Of a DNA stretch of 5,600 bases, positions 1 through 5,600 are shown in pieces. Made by a program: the position numbers and the translations under genes. The DNA comes from an uncultured Centipeda sp. GTDB lineage: Bacteria; Bacillota; Negativicutes; Selenomonadales; Selenomonadaceae. The stretch covers positions 1 to 5,600 of the forward strand of contig CALALM010000270.1 in assembly GCA_937925565.1 (NCBI GenBank). The letters are read 5' to 3'. Every line of letters starts with the position of its first letter. Position 1 is the stretch's first letter. Below the pieces are notes generated by a model. It saw nothing but the letters and a program-made list of their open reading frames with translations. It was not told the origin of the DNA and did no database searches.

Positions 1-1047
1 GCGTTCAATGAGATCCTTCGGCATCTCTGCGTGCGTCTGGACGATGGGGTAGGTGAGGAGGCTCTCGACGCCGCCGAGGCTCTCGGCAAACGCGATGAGG
101 TTCAGGTGGGCAAGGACGTTTTGGGCGATGGCGGGCGTTTTCACCTTGAATGAGATCATGCCGCCACAGCCCGTGCTCTGAGCCTGATGGAGTGCGTACT
201 GCGGGTGGTCGGGGAGCCCCACATAGTAGACCTCTGTGACTTCGGGCAGTGTGCGCAGCCACTGGGCAATGGTGAGCGCACTCTCCGCCTGACGCTCGAC
301 GCGCACGCCGAGCGTCTTGAGACTGCGCAGCATGAGCCACGCATCCATCGGGGAGAGGTTCGGCCCCTCGGACTTCACGAGTAGTTCGATCTCCTTCGCA
401 AGGTCGGAGTCTGCATCCTGCACGGCAAGGAAGCCGCAGATCACATCGTTGTGGCCGCAGAGATACTTTGTGCCGCTCTCGACGACGATGTCCGCGCCGA
501 GTGCGAGCGGCTTTTGGAAATGTGGCGAGAGAAAGGTGTTGTCCGCAACGAGCAGCGCGCCGTATTCGTGGGCGATCTCTGCGAGAGCGTGGATGTCGGT
601 GATGAACATCATCGGATTTGACGGTGTTTCGATGAATACGATCCTTGTTTCCTTCCGCATCTTTGCACGGACGAGTGCCGTGTCGCGCTGATCGATGTAC
701 TCGAACGCAATGCCGTAACGGCGATAGATATCATTCGCAAGACGTACGGTGCCGCCGTAGAGATCCTCGGGCAGCAGCACATGATCGCCGGGCTTGCAGA
801 GTGCAAAGACGAGGTTGATCGCCGCCATGCCCGAGGAGAGCGCCCATGCACGCCCGCCGCCCTCAAGCAGGGCAATTGTCTGCTCGAGCGCCGTGCGCGT
901 GGGGTTCGCAACGCGCCCGTAGTCGTAGCCCGTGCTCTGACGGAATGCGGGATGGCGGAATGTCGCGGACAGATAGACAGGGGTCGTGAGTGCGCCCGTC
1001 GCATCATATGTGTGACAGCCATGTACTTCGGCAGAGAAATCCTTCAT
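1..1047 (-). CDS. Trans-sulfuration PLP enzyme (MetI/MetC-like), C-terminus cut off
   Basis: PLP-dependent Cys/Met-metabolism enzyme (cystathionine gamma-synthase, O-acetylhomoserine thiol-lyase or cystathionine beta-lyase type), acting in cytoplasmic methionine/cysteine interconversion. The frame is open without a stop for 349 codons to the window edge; relatives are about 370-400 residues, so only the extreme C-terminus is missing. Visible motifs: Y43-G-R45 before NPTR (cofactor phosphate contacts), SSGMA at 71-75 (cofactor loop), D169-N170 in VADN (pyridine nitrogen), and the Schiff-base lysine K194 in SGTKYLCGHND. FAESLGGVES near the end is a family signature. The segment LYGGT lacks the cysteine seen in methionine gamma-lyase (YGCT), arguing against that activity. 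From memory, the N-terminal part and the FAESLGGVES...QTH stretch resemble B. subtilis MetI most. Start: ATG with a GAGGGAGGA ribosome site (1056-1064) 8 nt upstream. It is divergent from the 1243 operon. Synthase and lyase cannot be separated by sequence alone, so no symbol is given. Confidence 0.93.
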   Translation of the reverse strand, partial: MKDFSAEVHGCHTYDATGALTTPVYLSATFRHPAFRQSTGYDYGRVANPTRTALEQTIALLEGGGRAWALSSGMAAINLVFALCKPGDHVLLPEDLYGGTVRLANDIYRRYGIAFEYIDQRDTALVRAKMRKETRIVFIETPSNPMMFITDIHALAEIAHEYGALLVADNTFLSPHFQKPLALGADIVVESGTKYLCGHNDVICGFLAVQDADSDLAKEIELLVKSEGPNLSPMDAWLMLRSLKTLGVRVERQAESALTIAQWLRTLPEVTEVYYVGLPDHPQYALHQAQSTGCGGMISFKVKTPAIAQNVLAHLNLIAFAESLGGVESLLTYPIVQTHAEMPKDLIER

Positions 1048-1091
1048 AAAATATGTCCTCCCTCAAATATATGTCGTTTTGTTTGGTTTCC

Positions 1092-1121
1092 ATTATACGC
1101 GCCCGTTTCATTCCGTGTCAA
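1092..1121 (-). promoter_or_regulatory. Promoter of the MetI/MetC-like gene
   Basis: On the minus strand a perfect -35 TTGACA (1121-1116) is followed after 18 nt by a perfect -10 TATAAT (1097-1092). Transcription would start near 1085, giving a leader of about 38 nt. That is too short for an S-box or T-box riboswitch, so control of this gene is more likely through a repressor or activator on DNA. Confidence 0.8.
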
Positions 1122-1143
1122 CAAGAAAATATATAAAACATAC

Positions 1144-1172
1144 TTGACAACGATGTTATTTACGTGTATGAT
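1144..1172 (+). promoter_or_regulatory. Promoter of the UroD-like/binding-protein operon
   Basis: TTGACA (1144-1149), a 17-nt spacer and TATGAT (1167-1172) form a near-consensus housekeeping promoter, with a start near 1179 and a leader of about 64 nt. An inverted repeat CGTGT-N9-ACACG (1163-1167 / 1177-1181) overlaps the -10 and start site and could be an operator. The -35 boxes of this and the divergent promoter are only 22 nt apart, so one regulator could affect both. Confidence 0.8.
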
Positions 1173-1242
1173 GTGCACACGAGTTTAGAAAAACATATAT
1201 GCAAACAGTGTTATATCTTCCGAATGGAAAGAAGGGGACAAT

Positions 1243-2250
1243 ATGGCAATATCAAACAAAGAACTGGTACTGAATGCGATGGACCGTAAAGCAGTGGAGC
1301 GCGTGCCTGCGGGCTTTTGGTTCCACTTCCTCGACGATGAGATCCATGCGGATGCCTACACGCATCCGGAACTCGAGAAGAAGGTACTCGACGGCGAGAT
1401 TCGCTACATCGAGGAGGCACAGCCCGACTTCGTCAAGATCATGACGGACGGCTTCTTCTCCTATCCGAATCCCATCGTGCAGAAGGCGCGCACGGCGGCG
1501 GAGCTCGCGAAAGTGCAGCCGCTCCCCGACGATCATCCGTTTTTTGAGCGGCAGGTCGCCTATGCAAAGGAAATCACGAAGCGTTACGGCAACGACATCG
1601 CGACATTCTACAATATCTTCTGCGCGGGCACGACGATCAAATTCATGCAGCCGGGCACGCTCGCCGAGGATGAGGCGTTCCTCGCAGGGCTTGTGCGTGA
1701 GGATAAAGAAGCGGTAAAGCAGGCGTTTGCTGTGATCTCTGCGGATCTGGCGAGGCTTGCGCATCGCATCATCACGGAGGCGGGCGTGACGGGCATCTAC
1801 TTCAGCCTGCAGAACCTCGTCGGCGAGGGCGCGGACCGCGCGCTCTATGAGGAGGTGTTCGCGCCGGGCGAGAAGGAGATTCTGCGCGTCGCGAATGCGG
1901 CAAGCTCCTACAACATCCTCCACATCTGCGGCTATGCGGGACACCGCAACGAACTCGACTGGTACAAGGACTATGACGCCAAGACGATCAACTGGGCGGC
2001 GGTGGTCGAGGGGGTACCGCTCGAGGAGGGACGCAGGATTTTCCCGCAGCACGCGCTGCTCGGCGGCTTCGGCAATCTGCCGACGGACATTCTCTATCGC
2101 GGCACGCGCACGGAGGTGGAGGCGGAGACGCGGCGCATCCTCGCGACGGCGGGACGCACGGGCGTCATTCTCGGTGCGGACTGCACGGTCCCGCGCGATA
2201 TTGACTGGAAGCGATTTGACTGGGTACACGGCGCAGCCCGCGAGGGATAA
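1243..2250 (+). CDS. UroD-superfamily protein, probable zinc-dependent methyltransferase
   Basis: A 335-residue single-domain protein of the uroporphyrinogen decarboxylase (HemE/MtaA) superfamily, predicted cytoplasmic. It is probably not a heme enzyme. The N-terminal segment ERVPAGFWFHF (19-29) sits where HemE has its RPVWxMRQAGR motif, but the substrate-binding arginines are absent. It does carry H227-I-C229-G and, near the end, GADC314-TVP. This H-x-C...C arrangement binds zinc and activates a thiol in MtaA/MtbA-type methyltransferases of the same fold. No corrinoid-binding domain (DxHxxG) is present, so any cobalamin or methyl donor would be a separate protein or small molecule. The start is ATG behind AAGGGGA (1232-1238). 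It is first in an operon, 12 nt before an amino-acid-binding lipoprotein, and divergent from a trans-sulfuration enzyme, which points to thiol or methyl metabolism such as homocysteine methylation or demethylation of a methylated sulfur compound. The superfamily is clear; zinc binding is likely; the substrate is unknown. Confidence 0.85.
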   Translation: MAISNKELVLNAMDRKAVERVPAGFWFHFLDDEIHADAYTHPELEKKVLDGEIRYIEEAQPDFVKIMTDGFFSYPNPIVQKARTAAELAKVQPLPDDHPFFERQVAYAKEITKRYGNDIATFYNIFCAGTTIKFMQPGTLAEDEAFLAGLVREDKEAVKQAFAVISADLARLAHRIITEAGVTGIYFSLQNLVGEGADRALYEEVFAPGEKEILRVANAASSYNILHICGYAGHRNELDWYKDYDAKTINWAAVVEGVPLEEGRRIFPQHALLGGFGNLPTDILYRGTRTEVEAETRRILATAGRTGVILGADCTVPRDIDWKRFDWVHGAAREG

Positions 2251-2262
2251 GGAGAGAGCGAT

Positions 2263-3123
2263 ATGAATTTCAAGAAAATCGGCAAAGCGGCACTGACAGG
2301 ATTTTTCGCGGCGGCACTCGCTGTCGGACTGGTCGGCTGCGGCAAGGATAGTGCGGACGGCGCGAAGTCTGCGGATGGCAAGAGGATCATTACGGTCGCG
2401 CACACGAACTACTACGTGCCCTATGACTACGTGAACGAGCAGGGCGAGTCGGACGGCTTCGAGGTCGCAGTGATGAAGGAAGTGGCGAAGAAGCTGCCGC
2501 AGTATGAATTCAAGTTCGTGCCGACATCGAACGACGATCTTCTGATCGGTGTCGAGTCGGGCAAGTATACGGTCGGCACGAAGGGCATCTGGATCACGGA
2601 CGCACGCAAGAAGAAGTATGTGTTTCCGAAGAACAACATCGGTGCGAGTGTGATCGGTCTTGTCATCCGCAAGGATACGGCGAATGAGATCAAGGATCTC
2701 CCGTCGTTTGCGAAGTTCAGCGGCAAACTCGTTCCGATTGCACCGCAGGATGCGCGCTACATGGTCATTGAGAATTTCAACAAGGAGCATCCGGACAACC
2801 CGATCAAGCTGGTCTCCTCCGAGAACTTCCAGAACGCGGATGCCTACAGTTGGGTCATGGAGGGACGCTATGATGCCTATCTTGAGGTCGAGCTGAGCTA
2901 CAAGAACAATATTGTAAAAGAGGATGCGGCGTATCACCAGTTTGATGACAAGCTTTCATACATCCGTTACAAGGGCATCGAGACCTATCCGATCTTCAAC
3001 CGTAATGAGCAGAAATTCGCCGACGAGTATGACAAAGCGATTGAGGAACTGCGCGCTGAGGGGAAAATTGCGGAGTTGGAGTTGAAGTATTTCGGTGAGA
3101 GCCTTTCGGACTATTTGAAGTAA
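2263..3123 (+). CDS. Amino-acid ABC transporter substrate-binding lipoprotein (SBP family 3)
   Basis: A 286-residue extracytoplasmic solute-binding protein. It starts with a lipoprotein signal: a KK-containing n-region, a hydrophobic stretch at about 9-24, and the lipobox L-V-G-C26, so the mature protein would be lipid-anchored at C26. The mature part has the bacterial family 3 layout: an ITVAHTNYYVPY first strand (43-54), a GESDGFEVAVMKEVAKKL helix, GIWITDAR (108-115) where R115 matches the arginine that holds the ligand carboxylate, and EGRYDAY (D204) matching the usual GRxDA segment near the second hinge. These features suggest a polar amino acid or a sulfur amino acid such as cystine or methionine; specificity cannot be read. 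GGAGAG (2251-2256) serves as ribosome site, only 12 nt after the upstream stop, so it is co-transcribed with the UroD-like gene. No permease or ATPase follows: the next gene is on the opposite strand, so the protein is an orphan here. A repeat element lies directly at its stop codon. Confidence 0.9.
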   Translation: MNFKKIGKAALTGFFAAALAVGLVGCGKDSADGAKSADGKRIITVAHTNYYVPYDYVNEQGESDGFEVAVMKEVAKKLPQYEFKFVPTSNDDLLIGVESGKYTVGTKGIWITDARKKKYVFPKNNIGASVIGLVIRKDTANEIKDLPSFAKFSGKLVPIAPQDARYMVIENFNKEHPDNPIKLVSSENFQNADAYSWVMEGRYDAYLEVELSYKNNIVKEDAAYHQFDDKLSYIRYKGIETYPIFNRNEQKFADEYDKAIEELRAEGKIAELELKYFGESLSDYLK

Positions 3124-3284
3124 GGAAGCACTGATAAATTCAGCCACGCCATCTTGACGCATCTTTTTTGCCCGTACTGTGTCGGCAAATCCTCCACATA
3201 GCCCCTGCTATGCGTCCGGTTTGCCTCCTTGTTCGGACGAAAAATCTACGCCAATCTGACGGACTTCATTTTATCAGCGATTCC
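3124..3284. mobile_element. MITE-like non-coding element with terminal inverted repeats
   Basis: A 161-bp element bounded by GGAAGCACTGATAAA (3124-3138) and TTTATCAGCGATTCC (3270-3284), which are inverted copies matching at 13 of 15 positions. The match continues inward in degenerate form (shared pattern TTG-CG-A--TTTTT-G-CCG-AC), then GGCAAA/TTTGCC (3184-3189/3220-3225) and a perfect hairpin CATAGC-CCCT-GCTATG (3197-3212) at the exact centre. The whole element is thus a long imperfect palindrome. Both ends are flanked by TAA (3121-3123 and 3285-3287), consistent with a 3-bp target duplication. It has no transposase and no convincing ORF, so it would need a transposase in trans; the GGAA-type ends and a TNA-like target recall the IS5 superfamily, but that is a guess. 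I recall similar repeats from Selenomonas genomes but cannot confirm this here. Confidence 0.8.
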
Positions 3285-3312
3285 TAAAAAGTTCTCCTAA
3301 TGGTTTCATTAT

Positions 3313-3334
3313 AGCAAAGCCGTCAAGCCCTGCT
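3313..3334 (-). terminator. Weak hairpin after the manA stop codon
   Basis: On the minus strand, directly after the manA stop, AGCAGGGCT-TGAC-GGCTTTGCT can form a 9-bp stem with three G-U pairs and a 4-nt loop. No U-run follows immediately (the next bases are ATAATG), so it is a poor intrinsic terminator. It may only mark or stabilise the transcript end. A TTTTTA run does occur about 25 nt further on, at the repeat-element edge. Confidence 0.25.
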
Positions 3335-4300
3335 CTATATCTTACTAAGAATCAGTTCTCCGTTGCCATACATCTCATAGCGTCCGAGCCCCGCCGGAAG
3401 GAATACACTCTCCCCTTTCTGAATATGCAGATCCCCTGTTTCAGCACGCAGGATCAAACTGCCGTCGAGTACGGTCAGCGCGTGAAACGAATCCGTACCC
3501 GCTGTGAGCGAACATTTGCCCGCAACGCTCAGGTGATACACTGTGAAATAATCACATGCCGCAAGAAGCCTCACCTCTGCCCCCGAAAAGATATCAATGG
3601 GGGGCGAGGATGCCGCACGCTGTGTGGCGGGAGCAAGACGAACCACATCGAGCGCCTTGTCAATATGGAGGTCGCGCGGTTTCCCATCTGTCCCGACACG
3701 TCCATAGTCGTAGATGCGGTACGTTGTGTTCGAGTTCTGCTGAATCTCGCAGATGAGGATGCCCTTACCGATCGCGTGGAGCGTCCCCGCAGGGATGAAG
3801 AACACATCCCCTTTCTTTACAGGCACACGACGCACGACATCGAGCAGTGTCCCCTCCTCAATGCGACGGCGAAATTCCTCCTTTGTGATTTCATGCTGAA
3901 AACCATAGAGCAGCTCTGCTCCCGCCGCAGCGTTCACAACGTACCACAGTTCCGTCTTGCCGTACTCTCCCTCGACACGCAGGGCGTAGTCGTCACCCGG
4001 GTGTACCTGCACGGAGAGATTGTCGTGCGCATCAATGAACTTGATGAGAAGCGGAAAATAGGAAAATTTCTCCGCGCGCGTGCCGAGCGCATCCTTTCCC
4101 GTCGCGGTCAGCCATGCCTCAAGTGTCTGTCCCTGTGCCGCTCCATTTGCAATCACGCTCCTGCCATCCTTATGGCAGGCAAGCTCCCAGCTCTCGGCGA
4201 CTTTTGTCAGTGCCGTTTCTTTTCCATATTCGTCCTTCAGGCGCATCCCACCCCAAAGATAATCCTTAAGCGGTGCTATCAGTTTCATTGGATATTTCAT
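3335..4300 (-). CDS. manA: Mannose-6-phosphate isomerase, class I
   Basis: Interconverts mannose 6-phosphate and fructose 6-phosphate in the cytoplasm, linking mannose use to glycolysis and supplying mannose 6-phosphate for GDP-mannose and surface polysaccharides. The 321 residues match the short Bacillus-type form of the family (about 315-320). The cupin metal site is visible: Q98-V-H100-P, E117 in KTELWYV, and H175 in GTLHAIG. The substrate arginine R195 lies in NTTYRIYDYGR. W16-G-G near the N-terminus and ESWEL (36-40) are also family hallmarks. The small C-terminal beta domain is complete to the stop (3335-3337). The start is the ATG at 4300, because AGAGGAAG (4314-4307) lies 6 nt upstream of it; the alternative M5 would sit too far from that site. 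It converges on the plus-strand operon, with the repeat element between, and diverges from uraA. No sugar-transport gene is adjacent. Confidence 0.95.
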   Translation of the reverse strand: MKYPMKLIAPLKDYLWGGMRLKDEYGKETALTKVAESWELACHKDGRSVIANGAAQGQTLEAWLTATGKDALGTRAEKFSYFPLLIKFIDAHDNLSVQVHPGDDYALRVEGEYGKTELWYVVNAAAGAELLYGFQHEITKEEFRRRIEEGTLLDVVRRVPVKKGDVFFIPAGTLHAIGKGILICEIQQNSNTTYRIYDYGRVGTDGKPRDLHIDKALDVVRLAPATQRAASSPPIDIFSGAEVRLLAACDYFTVYHLSVAGKCSLTAGTDSFHALTVLDGSLILRAETGDLHIQKGESVFLPAGLGRYEMYGNGELILSKI

Positions 4301-4335
4301 GCTTCACTTCCTCTTTGCATTCACTTATAGAGGTT

Positions 4336-4364
4336 ATCTTACCGAATCCCGCGAGAAACTGCAA
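4336..4364 (-). promoter_or_regulatory. Candidate manA promoter
   Basis: On the minus strand TTGCAG (4364-4359), a 17-nt spacer and TAAGAT (4341-4336) give a plausible promoter, with a start near 4329 and a leader of about 30 nt. The -35 box is weak. A short palindrome CGTG-C-CACG (4372-4380) lies just upstream of it and could be a regulator site. Confidence 0.45.
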
Positions 4365-4391
4365 GTGAAAACGTGCCACGCGAAATGATGA

Positions 4392-4420
4392 TTGTTCCCC
4401 GCCGCCGTCTATGGTATCAT
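4392..4420 (+). promoter_or_regulatory. Candidate uraA promoter with extended -10
   Basis: TTGTTC (4392-4397), a 17-nt spacer and TATCAT (4415-4420), preceded by TG at 4412-4413 in the correct extended -10 position, which can compensate for the poor -35. The transcript would begin near 4427, about 63 nt before the uraA start codon. Confidence 0.55.
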
Positions 4421-4426
4421 AAGGAC

Positions 4427-4446
4427 GTCTGCCGCAGGCGGGCTTT
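4427..4446 (+). other. GC-rich stem-loop in the uraA leader
   Basis: GTCTGCC-GCA-GGCGGGC can pair over 7 bp (two G-U) with a 3-nt loop, followed by only three T residues. It lies at the very 5' end of the predicted uraA transcript. It may stabilise the mRNA end, or be a weak attenuator. I do not see the antiterminator partner or a PyrR-type recognition sequence that would make pyrimidine attenuation convincing. Confidence 0.3.
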
Positions 4447-4489
4447 ATGTATCCAAGCTTCCACAATCCATCTGAAACGGAGTGATCTT

Positions 4490-5600
4490 ATGTCCCAAAA
4501 GGCGATTGATACAACGGAACGTCCGCCGCTCCTGACGACCATTCCCTTGTCGCTGCAGCACCTCTTTGCGATGTTCGGCTCGACGGTGCTCGTGCCGATT
4601 CTCTTTCATGTCAATCCCGCAACCGTGCTGCTCTTCAACGGAATCGGCACGCTCTTCTACCTCATCCTCTGCAAGGGCAAGATTCCCGCATATCTCGGAT
4701 CGAGCTTTGCCTTTCTCTCCCCCGTCTTTCTCGTTCTCTCCGAGTACAGCTATGAGGCGGCGCTCGGCGGCTTCATCGTTGTCGGCATTGTCTTCTGTAT
4801 TGTCAGCTTCATCGTCCACACGATCGGAACGAGCTGGATCGACGTGATCTTCCCGCCCGCCTCGATGGGCGCGATCGTTGCGGTCATCGGACTCGAACTC
4901 ATGCCGACGGCGGCAAATATGGCAGGGCTTACGGGGGAAAACACGGATGCCACCGTCATCTTCGTCTCAATCGCAACCCTTGCGATCACCATCTTTGCCT
5001 CGATGGCATTTCGCGGCTTTCTCTCCATTATTCCGATTCTCATCGGCGTAGTCGCGGGCTACATCATTGCATTTGCCGTGGGCATCGTCGATCTCTCCCA
5101 CGTTGAGAGTGCGCCTTGGCTGGCGATTCCGACCATCTACACACCGACGTTCGACCTGCGCGCCATCCTCATTATTCTGCCCGCCTCCATTGTCGTCATC
5201 GTGGAGCACATCGGCCATCTCATCGTGACGGGCAACATCGTCGGACGCAACCTCGCAAAGGATCCGGGACTCGACCGCTCGCTGCTCGGCAACGGTGTCT
5301 CCACGATCTTCTCCGGCTTCTTCGGTTCAACGCCGAACACGACGTACGGTGAGAACATCGGCGTCCTCGCCATCACGAAGGTCTACTCCACATGGGTCAT
5401 TGGCGGCGCAGCCATTTTCGCGATCCTGCTCTCCTGCCTCGGCAAGCTCGCCGCGCTCATCCAGAGCATCCCGACGCCCGTCATGGGCGGGGTATCCATG
5501 CTGCTCTTCGGCGTCATTGCCGCCTCGGGCATCCGCATCCTCGTTGAGGCAAAGGTGGACTACAACAACCCGATGAACCTCCTCCTGACCTCCATCGTCA
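4490..5600 (+). CDS. uraA: Uracil:H+ symporter UraA (NCS2 family), C-terminus cut off
   Basis: Inner-membrane permease that imports uracil with protons for pyrimidine salvage. 370 codons are present and the frame runs off the window; E. coli UraA has 429 residues, so about 60 are missing. Compared with E. coli UraA from memory, the match is close and collinear from the first residues: ERPPLL, IPLSLQHLFAMFG, LFNGIGTL and GKIPAYLGSSFAF. Key transport residues are kept, shifted by two from E. coli: E239 and H243 in VEHIGHL (E241/H245), and Y286 and E288 in TTYGENIG (Y288/E290). Most of the protein is hydrophobic, consistent with the 14-helix NCS2 fold. The start is the ATG at 4490, with GGAGTGAT upstream (GGAG at 4479-4482, 7-nt spacing); it also aligns with the E. 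coli N-terminus. No other pyrimidine gene is visible, so it may be a stand-alone salvage gene. Confidence 0.96.
   Translation, partial: MSQKAIDTTERPPLLTTIPLSLQHLFAMFGSTVLVPILFHVNPATVLLFNGIGTLFYLILCKGKIPAYLGSSFAFLSPVFLVLSEYSYEAALGGFIVVGIVFCIVSFIVHTIGTSWIDVIFPPASMGAIVAVIGLELMPTAANMAGLTGENTDATVIFVSIATLAITIFASMAFRGFLSIIPILIGVVAGYIIAFAVGIVDLSHVESAPWLAIPTIYTPTFDLRAILIILPASIVVIVEHIGHLIVTGNIVGRNLAKDPGLDRSLLGNGVSTIFSGFFGSTPNTTYGENIGVLAITKVYSTWVIGGAAIFAILLSCLGKLAALIQSIPTPVMGGVSMLLFGVIAASGIRILVEAKVDYNNPMNLLLTSIV

Noticed and set aside
1048..1242. S-box (SAM) or T-box riboswitch in front of the trans-sulfuration gene or the operon
   Set aside because: Leaders predicted from the promoters are only about 38 and 64 nt, and neither shows the conserved riboswitch core or a terminator.
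1243..2250. Annotation of the UroD-like gene as hemE (heme biosynthesis)
   Set aside because: The conserved N-terminal arginine motif of HemE is missing, a zinc-type H-x-C...C set is present, and no heme genes are adjacent.
1252..2937. A 561-codon open frame on the minus strand opposite the UroD-like and binding-protein genes
   Set aside because: It lies antisense to two well-supported genes with clear family motifs and good ribosome sites. Its translation is rich in Arg, Leu, Asp and Val with no recognisable domain, as expected for the complement of GC-biased codons.
2956..3162. A 68-codon minus-strand frame starting inside the repeat element (MRQDGVAEF...)
   Set aside because: It begins in the MITE and runs antisense into the binding-protein gene. 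It is probably an artefact that recurs wherever the element lies next to open sequence.
3246..3269. Mini-frame MKSVRLA plus stop on the minus strand within the repeat element
   Set aside because: Only seven residues and no clear ribosome site; it is a by-product of the element's sequence.
3425..4330. A 301-codon open frame on the plus strand opposite manA
   Set aside because: It is the antisense shadow of the well-supported isomerase, and its translation shows no family motif.
1..5600. CRISPR array, tRNA or rRNA gene
   Set aside because: No regularly spaced direct repeats, no tRNA cloverleaf-like sequence and no rRNA-like segments were seen on either strand.

Overview
The window looks like a chromosomal stretch from a moderately GC-rich bacterium with Firmicute-style signals: strong GGAG-type ribosome binding sites, AT-rich intergenic regions and near-consensus -35/-10 boxes. 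The gene types, and a GGAAGC...GATTCC repeat that I recall as Selenomonas-like but cannot check here, suggest a Selenomonas-type Negativicute (Selenomonadaceae). That assignment is an inference.

Left part (1-1047, minus strand): a MetI/MetC-type PLP-dependent trans-sulfuration enzyme, cut by the window edge at its C-terminus. Its start faces a 195-bp intergenic region with two back-to-back, well-formed promoters.

Centre (1243-3123, plus strand): a tight two-gene operon. The first gene is a uroporphyrinogen-decarboxylase-fold protein that lacks the HemE N-terminal arginine motif but has an H-x-C...C set typical of zinc-thiol methyltransferases. The second is a lipoprotein amino-acid-binding protein of an ABC importer, with no permease or ATPase in the window. 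Together with the divergent trans-sulfuration enzyme, this suggests uptake and methyl/sulfur handling of a sulfur amino acid or related compound. This is the least described part of the window.

A 161-bp non-coding element (3124-3284) follows directly. It has terminal inverted repeats, near-palindromic internal structure and flanking TAA triplets, and it sits on the stop codon of the binding-protein gene. It looks like a MITE.

Right part: a class I mannose-6-phosphate isomerase (manA, minus strand, 3335-4300), convergent with the operon. A 189-bp divergent promoter region follows, and then a uracil permease of the NCS2 family (uraA, plus strand, from 4490), cut by the right edge. These last two are ordinary housekeeping genes.
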